DNA of 5,893 bases from Parvularculaceae bacterium (GTDB lineage: Bacteria; Pseudomonadota; Alphaproteobacteria; Caulobacterales; Parvularculaceae): contig JALWRV010000215.1 of NCBI GenBank assembly GCA_027080545.1, forward strand, positions 1 through 5,893, written 5' to 3'. Position numbers and translations under genes: made by a program. Position 1 is the stretch's first letter. Each line of letters opens with the position of its first letter. The notes beneath the pieces are model-generated. The model was not told the DNA's origin, searched no databases, and worked only from the letters and a program-made list of their open reading frames with translations. This document shows positions 1 to 5,262 of the stretch, one piece after another.

Positions 1-324
1 ATTGAAGCCAGCCGGTTTCAAACAGTGCCGGTGACCATTGCGGTGGTCTCGAAGGTGGAAAAAAACCACAAGACCCCCGAATGGGAGCAGGTGATGACCG
101 CCGGGGCGGCCTGTCAGAATATTTTATTGGCTGCCAATGCCATGGGCTTTGCGGGGCAATGGGTGAGCGAATGGATCGCTTATGATGAGGCGGCCAAAAA
201 GGCTCTTGGATTGGAGGCAGGAGAAAATATTGCCGGGTTGATATTGCTGGGCTCGGTTGAGGGGATGCTGAAAGAGCGTCCGCGCAAATCTGCCTCAGAG
301 ATTACCCATTTTTATGAAGGTTAG
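1..324 (+). CDS. Nitroreductase family protein, YdjA-like (5' partial)
   Basis: This is the C-terminal 107 residues of a flavin-dependent nitroreductase-fold oxidoreductase; the reading frame is open to the left edge, so the true start lies outside the window. The family uses FMN and NAD(P)H to reduce nitro compounds, quinones or similar acceptors in the cytoplasm. What is seen: a beta strand VTIAVVSKV, then PEWEQVMTAGAACQNILLAA (about residues 28-47), which matches the WEQ...AGAACQN helix of YdjA-type nitroreductases. A Gly/Trp stretch (GFAGQWVSEW) and a C-terminal strand IAGLILLGSV followed by ERPRK complete the pattern, the latter like the usual LG...RPRP flavin-contacting tail. Family members are about 185 residues, so roughly the first 80 are missing. 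A GTG at 25 is internal to the domain and is not a real start. The physiological substrate cannot be deduced. The stop is only 3 bp from the convergent phosphotransferase stop. Confidence 0.9.
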   Translation: MEASRFQTVPVTIAVVSKVEKNHKTPEWEQVMTAGAACQNILLAANAMGFAGQWVSEWIAYDEAAKKALGLEAGENIAGLILLGSVEGMLKERPRKSASEITHFYEG

Positions 325-327
325 GAT

Positions 328-1383
328 TTAAGCGCCGGCTTTTTCAGCAAAAGACCAGCCCGCTTGGGCGAGAAATGGCACCACCGGTCCATATTTTAAA
401 GCCTCTTGGGAAGAGGCATTGCCTTGCAGGGCGCGGGCATAGACGCCTTGGGCAATGCCTGCGAGGCGAAACATATTATAGGCCATGCAGAAATTGAGAT
501 CCGGCAGGCTGTCGACTTGTGTTTTATGGCAATAGCGTTTGATCATATCATCGACACTGGGCAGGCCGAGGGCTGTCTTGTCGACATCGCTAAAGCCGAG
601 CCGGGTGATACGCGGCAAATGCCAAGCCATTAAAAAATTGGAAAAATCCGCAAGCGGATGGCCCAGTGTGGATAGTTCCCAATCCAGCACCGCGCGGGCG
701 CGCGGGGTCGTTTTGGCAAACATGATATTGTCCAAACGATAATCGCCATGGACAATGCTGACCGCATCTTTGGTGGGGATGGCCCCGGGTAACCAAGCGA
801 TCAACTTATCCATGGCGTCTATGGGGTCGGTTTGCGACGCTTTAAACTGGCGTGTCCAGCGCTCAATCTGGCGGGAAAAATAATCTGTTTTTTTCCCATA
901 ATCTCCCAAACCAATGGCGTCGAAATCAATCAGGTGCAAAGCCGCCAACTGATCCACCGCTTCGTTGAAAATGGCGCGGCGCTGGTCTTTGTTCACATCC
1001 GGTAGGGTTGGATCCCAAAAAACCCGTCCGTCAATATGGTCCATAATAAAAAAGATGGTACCGATGATGGTTTCATCCATGCACAGGCCGAGCATTTTTG
1101 GCACCGGGAAACCCGTGCTGCCCAGCGCTTTCATCACTCGATATTCCCGGTCTACGGCATGGGCGGAGGGCAAGAGCTTGCCTGGTGGCTTGCGGCGCAA
1201 TACATATTGGCGCGCAGGGGTGGTGAGCAAATAGGTGGGGTTGGATTGACCGCCGGAAAATTTGCGCACCGTTAGAGGGCCTTCGAACCCGTCAATATGG
1301 CTTGTCATCCATTGGGCCAATGCATCCTCATCAAATTTCAGGCGCTCAGGCGTGTCGATGGTGGCATCATTTTCGCTGGTCAT
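328..1383 (-). CDS. Phosphotransferase family protein (APH fold, ACAD10/11 N-terminal-like kinase)
   Basis: A 351-residue cytoplasmic kinase-fold protein. Visible motifs are a nucleotide loop GGQSNPTYLL (44-53), VLRRKPPG with the probable ATP-binding lysine (61-68), a helix acid in DREYRVM (78-84), the catalytic loop HGDYRLDN (212-219) and the metal-binding VLDWE (232-236) followed by STLGHPLADF. The GGQSNPTY, RRKPPG and DWELSTLGHPLAD signatures are those of the phosphotransferase domain of human ACAD10/ACAD11 and of bacterial standalone relatives such as LvaA, rather than antibiotic aminoglycoside kinases. Those relatives phosphorylate 4-hydroxyacyl-CoA so that the hydroxyl can be eliminated; this substrate class is inferred here. 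The start is the ATG at 1383, preceded by GGAAGGA. An in-frame TTG at 1437 would add 18 residues translated from a C-rich tract with no good ribosome site, and is disfavoured. It is divergent from the thioesterase and convergent with the nitroreductase. No acyl-CoA dehydrogenase partner is in the window. Confidence 0.9.
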   Translation of the reverse strand: MTSENDATIDTPERLKFDEDALAQWMTSHIDGFEGPLTVRKFSGGQSNPTYLLTTPARQYVLRRKPPGKLLPSAHAVDREYRVMKALGSTGFPVPKMLGLCMDETIIGTIFFIMDHIDGRVFWDPTLPDVNKDQRRAIFNEAVDQLAALHLIDFDAIGLGDYGKKTDYFSRQIERWTRQFKASQTDPIDAMDKLIAWLPGAIPTKDAVSIVHGDYRLDNIMFAKTTPRARAVLDWELSTLGHPLADFSNFLMAWHLPRITRLGFSDVDKTALGLPSVDDMIKRYCHKTQVDSLPDLNFCMAYNMFRLAGIAQGVYARALQGNASSQEALKYGPVVPFLAQAGWSFAEKAGA

Positions 1384-1393
1384 GGTGCTAGGT

Positions 1394-1400
1394 TCCTTCC
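1394..1400 (-). promoter_or_regulatory. Ribosome binding site deciding the phosphotransferase start
   Basis: The minus strand reads GGAAGGA ending 10 bases before the ATG at 1383. This is the reason for preferring that ATG over the longer TTG start at 1437, whose upstream sequence is C/T-rich with no purine run at a suitable distance. Confidence 0.6.
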
Positions 1401-1438
1401 GCCATTGGTTGTAAAGGGGGAAGGGGGGCGCGGGCAAG

Positions 1439-1444
1439 AAAAGG
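1439..1444 (+). promoter_or_regulatory. Ribosome binding site for the thioesterase GTG start
   Basis: AAAAGG sits 7 bases before the GTG at 1452. It is a moderate Shine-Dalgarno match, and better than anything ahead of the internal ATG pair at 1518 and 1521. It lies in the 68-bp gap between the two divergent genes, which also holds a G-rich tract (1416-1434). No convincing -35/-10 pair could be recognised in this gap for either direction. Confidence 0.45.
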
Positions 1445-1451
1445 TTTCAGT

Positions 1452-1916
1452 GTGAGCAGGCTAACGGAAAAAGCGGGGCAAAGCGGGTTTGGGGCTGTTG
1501 ACTATGAGAGCGCCTTTATGATGGTGCGCGATATTGATCCGCAAGAAATTGACGCGCTGGGCCATGTGAATAATGCGGTTTATCTGCATTGGGTGCAGGA
1601 TATTGCGGTGGCCCATTGGACAAAGCGGGTGCCGCAAGCGGTACAGGACGAATTTTTGTTTGTGGTTATTCGTCACGAGATTGATTATCGCGCCCCCTTG
1701 CTGTTGGGGGATTTTGTGGAATTGCGCACTTGGTTGGGGGCGGTAAGTGGGCCGCGTTTCGAGCGCTTTGTGGATATCCGCAAACAAGGGGCTGAGCGTT
1801 TTTCTGCGCGCGCCAAAACCACCTGGTGCATGTTGGAGCGCAACACCAATCGTCCGCGCCGGGTGGGATCCGATATTCTTGAAGCCTTTGGGCTATCTTC
1901 GCCTCGAGGAGATTAG
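1452..1916 (+). CDS. Acyl-CoA thioesterase, 4HBT hotdog fold
   Basis: A 154-residue single-domain hotdog protein of the 4-hydroxybenzoyl-CoA thioesterase/YbgC/FadM type, expected to hydrolyse acyl-CoA (or acyl-ACP) thioesters in the cytoplasm. The key signature is DALGHVNNAVYLHWVQ (residues 34-49). The Asp of the usual D..GHVNN..Y catalytic motif is present, followed by the long hotdog helix. Later come HEIDYRAPLLLGDFVELRTWLG (75-96), the typical substrate-edge strands, and TTWCMLERNTNRPRRV (123-138), the closing strands. The chosen start is GTG 1452, which has an AAAAGG site. Homology begins only around residue 23, so the tandem ATGs at 1518/1521 giving 131-132 residues are a real alternative. 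The chain-length preference cannot be read from the sequence. The stop overlaps the DUF1501 stop on the other strand by 4 bp. The divergent phosphotransferase suggests an acyl-CoA related role (inference). Confidence 0.88.
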   Translation: MSRLTEKAGQSGFGAVDYESAFMMVRDIDPQEIDALGHVNNAVYLHWVQDIAVAHWTKRVPQAVQDEFLFVVIRHEIDYRAPLLLGDFVELRTWLGAVSGPRFERFVDIRKQGAERFSARAKTTWCMLERNTNRPRRVGSDILEAFGLSSPRGD

Positions 1917-3094
1917 AGGACCAGATTATCCATGGGTGCGATGGTCGACGAGTTGGGGAAGACAAAATTATTGAGGTCTGCCAAAGTCAAACCCAGATGG
2001 TCGCGCAATACGCCCTTGAAAATTTCGCGCATGTCGGTGGTCACCGCCAAATCCTGCCCATCCACCAATTGACCGGGGGCCAGTCCAGCAAAGTTGCCGC
2101 GCACCCCGCCTGCAAGCCCTTTGACAGCCCCGCCCGCCAGCAATGCGAATCCGGCAATGCCGTGGTCAAACCCGTCACTTCCATTGACCGCAGCATTGCG
2201 ACCAAATTCTGAAATTGCGATGACGACCGTGTTGGCCCAGTCTGTTCCTAGGCCCGTTTTCAAGGCTTGAATATTATTGTCCAAGGCGGCGCATTGTTGT
2301 GCAACCCGATTGCCCGCACCGGGAAGAGGCCATGCATTGTCGTGGGTGTCCCAGCCCTCCATGTCGACCATCACGATCCCGGCTGATTGTGGGTCTTGTC
2401 GCTTCAGTAGGGCAGCGGCAATTTCAAAATCTGTGGCATTATTTGGCACATTCAAGGTGGTGCGCCCGGCAATAGTGTCAGCGACGATTTGCGCAATCGG
2501 CGGCCCCATGAGGGTATCTGGTGCGGTCATGGAAACCACGCGGTTCATGGTATCGGGGTCGACAGGTGGCAGGCGCGCCGGGGCGTAGTTTAAAATCTCT
2601 GCGGCCCCTGAAAGAGTAGTCGGAACACGGGTGCCGATAGCGATGCCTTCAACCTCTGCGCCCAATTGTACCAAGGCGCGGTTGAGCCAGCCATCGCGGC
2701 GATCGGCAAGATTGCTAACGCCGCGCTCTACCCCTTCTTGGCCATCAAAATGAGAGCGGTTGATAAAAGGCGCACCCACACCGCTGATGAACAAAGCTTC
2801 ATTATTTTGCACCATCTGGTGGACCAGAGGCATATTGGGGTTGAGGCCAAAGCCCCCGCCCATGGAGAGGGTTTGGGATGATGTCATGGCTAATTGGCGA
2901 CGCAATCCTGCATAATAGGGGTCTGCGATGGGGGCCAATACACCCATGCCGTCGGCACCGCCACGCAAAAATACCAGCACCATTTTTTTGCCAGCCAGAT
3001 GGGCGGCCACCGCCGGACCGGTGAGGGAATAGGCGACGAGCGAACTGGATAGGCCCAGAAGGGTTTGGCGGCGGTTGAGTTTAATTGTTTTCAT
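1913..3094 (-). CDS. DUF1501 domain-containing protein with twin-arginine-like signal
   Basis: A 393-residue protein of the DUF1501 family, related to the alkaline phosphatase/sulfatase superfamily, with no established biochemical role. The N-terminus has basic residues, a twin Arg in LNRRQTLLGL (6-15), a hydrophobic stretch to about residue 27 and a likely AVA|AH cleavage point near 30, consistent with Tat export to the periplasm. Family motifs follow in order: VFLRGGADGMGVLAP (41-54), FGLNPNMPLVHQM (82-94), INRSHFDGQEGVERG (111-125), DGWLNRAL (134-141), DMEGWDTHDN (244-253), ISEFGRN (294-300), GSDGFDHG (305-312), and a closing DMREIFKGVLRDHLGL (354-369). The His/Asp residues of the SHFD, DTH and DHG motifs are the plausible metal or active-site ligands (inference). 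The length is normal for the family. A strong GGAGGT lies 7 bases before the ATG and overlaps the DUF1800 stop, so the gene is probably translated by coupling to DUF1800. An exported phosphatase-like hydrolase or a structural partner of DUF1800 are both possible. Confidence 0.92.
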   Translation of the reverse strand: MKTIKLNRRQTLLGLSSSLVAYSLTGPAVAAHLAGKKMVLVFLRGGADGMGVLAPIADPYYAGLRRQLAMTSSQTLSMGGGFGLNPNMPLVHQMVQNNEALFISGVGAPFINRSHFDGQEGVERGVSNLADRRDGWLNRALVQLGAEVEGIAIGTRVPTTLSGAAEILNYAPARLPPVDPDTMNRVVSMTAPDTLMGPPIAQIVADTIAGRTTLNVPNNATDFEIAAALLKRQDPQSAGIVMVDMEGWDTHDNAWPLPGAGNRVAQQCAALDNNIQALKTGLGTDWANTVVIAISEFGRNAAVNGSDGFDHGIAGFALLAGGAVKGLAGGVRGNFAGLAPGQLVDGQDLAVTTDMREIFKGVLRDHLGLTLADLNNFVFPNSSTIAPMDNLVL

Positions 3095-3099
3095 TTGAT

Positions 3100-5085
3100 C
3101 TACCTCCGCTGAAATTCTGGTGACATGAGCGCCAAAGTCATGCCTTGGCGGGCATCGGCGGCATTACTCACCTCGGTGATTGTGGTGGTGGAGAGCAAAT
3201 TCCCCACACTGTCTTGTAAGAAGATGAGCGGATCAACGGATGGAACCCGCGCGGCTATTTGATGGGCCCATTGCATGCGCGTCATCATCGCGGCGGGTTT
3301 CGCCCAATAGAGATTTTCATCGGACCAGCCTTCAGGGCTGAACGCCGAGAGAGGGAAATGCCCCATATCCTGCCAGAGAATATAAAGATAATAGGGAGCA
3401 GCCGCATCCGCCGTATCGAAAATCAGGTCCGGCCCTAACCGTCGTGCGGCGGAGACGATATAATCGACCGGCGATTTTAATTTGTCGCGATTGATGTCCC
3501 AGCTCAACGGATGATCAATCATGGCGTGATACACCGCCAATAATAGTCCATCATTATCGGCCCAGGCGGTTTTCATGGCCTGTAAGAGTGCTGGTGGGGG
3601 CGTGTCGGAAATAAAATGCTCAATCATCTTACGGCAAACATGATCAATGGTTGAGGGGTGGCGTGCCAAATCATTCAGAATGGCAATCATCTGTCCCGGG
3701 CCGTCATTATCTTCCGCATAGGTCTTGTTCAAAATGGTACGGCTTCCCGGCTGGTGAAAATAAGGCTTGAAGCGATAGCGTCCGGGCTCAACCCCATAAG
3801 GAATTTCCCAAGGCATGCCGACCGAATGACCCGACAAGGCATCACCCATTTCGGCCACATCATCTTGGGTATAACCGCCATTGACCCCGAGGGTATGCAA
3901 CTCCATCAATTCGCGGCCCAAATTTTCATTAGAAGTGTTGATGCCATCCCCCCAAGGCGCATCTTTACCGATGGAGGCTTCATTATCCAGATAGACCAGC
4001 ATCGCCGGATGCAAGGTGGAGGCGATCAGTAGGTTGGAAAATTTCCCGGTTAGGTGTCGCCGACAAACATCGCGCTCAAAGGCACCCACCAGACCGGTGG
4101 TGGCGTCCGCAGCTTCAATGGCAAAATGATTGGTCCAAAAACGCGTCAACCGTTCCAAAAACGGGGTGCGGGAAATCGTGCCAAGATAGTCGCGCATTCT
4201 TATTTCGTGAAACCATAACCGCCCCTCAGGCCAGTCAATCAATTCCATGACGTCATCAATGCGAGGGATGCCAGACGTATGCGCTTTTGCGCGCATTCTA
4301 TCCATACGAGCGATGGCGGCCAAATGGCGATCGACGGTTAGGGAATCTCCATAAGTGTCATTGAAGACATCATTGATGAAAAGCGCGTCCGACGTGGTCA
4401 GAAAATCATTGGTATAGCGGGTGGGCGATTGCTGTAACTGGTCTTTCAACCATTGCTTGGCATCCACCGAGGCTTCTAACAATTCTCCGGGCAGCGCCCC
4501 GAGGCCAAAGCGATTGACCGCAATCACCCCTTCGGTGCTTACTGCCGCGGCGCGCGGGCGATCATCCAGAGAAAGATCAATGTCGGCAATATCCGGACGA
4601 CGAGCATTTGTATCGCTGCCAGATTTGTTGGTTCCGGTTTCATTCGTGCGCAAATAATATTCACCACCGGAAGTGGTTTTCAGCCCGGGAGCCGGGCGTA
4701 ATTGCTGTTCGAGCTGTACCAATCTTTGCTGTAGGGTCGGACGCCTTGATGTTTTCGGTTTGCGACTGCGCGGATCGGCCTCAGGACGAAAATAAACGCT
4801 TTGGCGCTTTAATCCGGTGCGGGTGTAACCATAAGGCGCATCACCATTTCGGGTGATCCCACCATTGGAGGGAAGGGTTGGGCGATCCACAGGCGCCACA
4901 CGATCAGGGCCTGAAGGTTGCGGGCCCCCTCTATGGGGGCCTGTTCCTTGTGCAGGCCCTAGCCTGCCGCCGCGCATCCGGCTTTCGCGTTGTTTTTGCC
5001 GATCATCGGGGGCTGGATTGGGCGCTGATTTCGTAAGGGCTTCGGGTAAATCCGAAAAGACGGGGCGTTTGCGTTGATCATTCAT
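3100..5085 (-). CDS. DUF1800 domain-containing protein with long disordered N-terminal extension
   Basis: A 661-residue protein. Residues about 186-661 are a full DUF1800 domain of unknown activity. Visible family motifs are VIAVNRFGLGALPGELL (187-203), FLERLTRFWTNHFAI (309-323), LHPAMLVYLDNEASIG (358-373), NENLGRELMELHTLGVNGGY (386-405) with TQDDVAEM next, CRKMIEHFISDTPPPALL (484-501) and the typical C-terminus MSPEFQRR. Residues 1-185 are unlike the usual 450-500-residue family members. They are rich in Arg, Pro, Gly, Ser and Thr, with two RGG-like spots (near 38 and 52), a short LQQRLVQLEQQL heptad-like helix (118-129) and a Thr/Asn/Gly/Ser linker (146-162). No signal peptide or membrane segment is visible. 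The start chosen is ATG 5085, which has GGGAGGA 6 bases upstream; an in-frame TTG at 5166 would give 688 residues. The gene heads an operon with DUF1501, 5 bases downstream. The two families are commonly adjacent, which implies a joint role. Confidence 0.9.
   Translation of the reverse strand: MNDQRKRPVFSDLPEALTKSAPNPAPDDRQKQRESRMRGGRLGPAQGTGPHRGGPQPSGPDRVAPVDRPTLPSNGGITRNGDAPYGYTRTGLKRQSVYFRPEADPRSRKPKTSRRPTLQQRLVQLEQQLRPAPGLKTTSGGEYYLRTNETGTNKSGSDTNARRPDIADIDLSLDDRPRAAAVSTEGVIAVNRFGLGALPGELLEASVDAKQWLKDQLQQSPTRYTNDFLTTSDALFINDVFNDTYGDSLTVDRHLAAIARMDRMRAKAHTSGIPRIDDVMELIDWPEGRLWFHEIRMRDYLGTISRTPFLERLTRFWTNHFAIEAADATTGLVGAFERDVCRRHLTGKFSNLLIASTLHPAMLVYLDNEASIGKDAPWGDGINTSNENLGRELMELHTLGVNGGYTQDDVAEMGDALSGHSVGMPWEIPYGVEPGRYRFKPYFHQPGSRTILNKTYAEDNDGPGQMIAILNDLARHPSTIDHVCRKMIEHFISDTPPPALLQAMKTAWADNDGLLLAVYHAMIDHPLSWDINRDKLKSPVDYIVSAARRLGPDLIFDTADAAAPYYLYILWQDMGHFPLSAFSPEGWSDENLYWAKPAAMMTRMQWAHQIAARVPSVDPLIFLQDSVGNLLSTTTITEVSNAADARQGMTLALMSPEFQRR
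3102..3107 (-). promoter_or_regulatory. DUF1501 Shine-Dalgarno overlapping the DUF1800 stop
   Basis: The minus strand reads GGAGGT followed by AG. The final T of GGAGGT is the first base of the DUF1800 TAG stop, and the DUF1501 ATG follows 7 bases later. A ribosome terminating on DUF1800 therefore sits on the DUF1501 initiation site, a classic arrangement for translational coupling. Confidence 0.75.
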
Positions 5086-5090
5086 ATCGT

Positions 5091-5097
5091 TCCTCCC
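5091..5097 (-). promoter_or_regulatory. Ribosome binding site deciding the DUF1800 start
   Basis: The minus strand carries GGGAGGA with 6 bases to the ATG at 5085, a near-ideal Shine-Dalgarno. This favours the 661-residue product over the TTG start at 5166, which is preceded only by pyrimidine-rich CCCCTT. Confidence 0.7.
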
Positions 5098-5139
5098 ATC
5101 TTCGGCCTTCCCTTCTTCGACTCGACCATCTTCAGCTCT
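5095..5139 (-). repeat. Three imperfect 15-nt tandem units in the DUF1800 leader
   Basis: On the minus strand three consecutive 15-base units read AGAGCTGAAGATGGT, CGAGTCGAAGAAGGG and AAGGCCGAAGATGGG. If translated from the TTG at 5166 they encode RAEDG, RVEEG and KAEDG. Several differences between units would be synonymous or conservative (AGA/CGA for Arg, GCT/GCC for Ala, GGT/GGG for Gly). The unit lies just upstream of the favoured ATG, and its last bases merge into the Shine-Dalgarno sequence. It is either a decayed short tandem duplication in the 5' UTR or a small charged N-terminal repeat. Confidence 0.5.
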
Positions 5140-5154
5140 CAAGTCTTTGACTTG
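5140..5154 (-). repeat. Perfect 6-3-6 inverted repeat in the DUF1800 leader
   Basis: The minus strand reads CAAGTC AAA GACTTG, with arms that are exact reverse complements around a 3-base centre. It lies downstream of the candidate promoter, so it would be transcribed and could form a small RNA hairpin about 55 bases ahead of the DUF1800 ATG. It could equally be a DNA-binding half-site pair. There is no U-run after it, so it is not an intrinsic terminator. Confidence 0.45.
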
Positions 5155-5200
5155 TTCACGCGTCAAAGGGGAATAGTATCCCTATTTTGCCTGAGCAGAC

Positions 5201-5230
5201 ATTAAATTGCTCTTATGTTGAACGGTTCAA
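5201..5230 (-). promoter_or_regulatory. Candidate sigma70-type promoter for the DUF1800-DUF1501 operon
   Basis: On the minus strand TTGAAC (5230-5225) and TTTAAT (5206-5201) are separated by 18 bases. They match the -35 consensus at 4 of 6 positions and the -10 consensus at 5 of 6. Transcription would begin near 5194, giving a leader of roughly 110 bases. The -35 element lies inside the 5217-5231 palindrome. An alternative pair, TTGCTA and CATAAG with a 16-base spacer, would place the same palindrome between the boxes. This is a sequence-pattern call only, and alphaproteobacterial promoters are often degenerate. Confidence 0.4.
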
Positions 5231-5231
5231 C
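5217..5231. promoter_or_regulatory. Possible operator: perfect inverted repeat GTTGAA-N3-TTCAAC
   Basis: The plus strand reads GTTGAA CGG TTCAAC, two exact 6-base arms with a 3-base centre. It overlaps the -35 box of the candidate promoter for the DUF1800-DUF1501 operon, where a bound dimeric regulator of the TetR, MarR or GntR kind would block transcription. No regulator gene is present in the window, so the binding protein is unknown. A chance palindrome of this size is possible, which keeps the confidence moderate. Confidence 0.4.
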
Positions 5232-5262
5232 TTTAGCAAACCTGTCGCTCACCGCTAAAAAT

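Noticed and set aside
328..1383. Antibiotic resistance by aminoglycoside phosphorylation
   Set aside because: The fold is shared, but the loop and C-terminal signatures match the ACAD10/11-LvaA group rather than aminoglycoside kinases, and no resistance or mobile context is present.
1384..1437. TTG-initiated 18-residue extension of the phosphotransferase
   Set aside because: The upstream sequence offers no Shine-Dalgarno at a good distance, the added residues come from a low-complexity C-rich tract, and a good GGAAGGA precedes the ATG at 1383.
3658..4032. A 124-codon plus-strand open frame opposite the DUF1800 gene
   Set aside because: It lies wholly antisense to a DUF1800 domain with clear family motifs, has no recognisable domain, and is best explained as a codon-bias shadow. 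The shorter antisense frames inside the phosphotransferase, DUF1501 and DUF1800 genes were rejected for the same reason.
5167..5183. GGGA-TACTAT-TCCC short inverted repeat in the leader
   Set aside because: The arms are only 4 bp, a size expected by chance, and there is no supporting context.
5232..5259. Inverted repeat TTTAGC...GCTAAA after the MBL gene, considered as its terminator
   Set aside because: The arms are only 6 bp and AT-rich with a 16-base loop, and on the MBL transcript the T-run precedes the stem instead of following it. It is not a credible intrinsic terminator.
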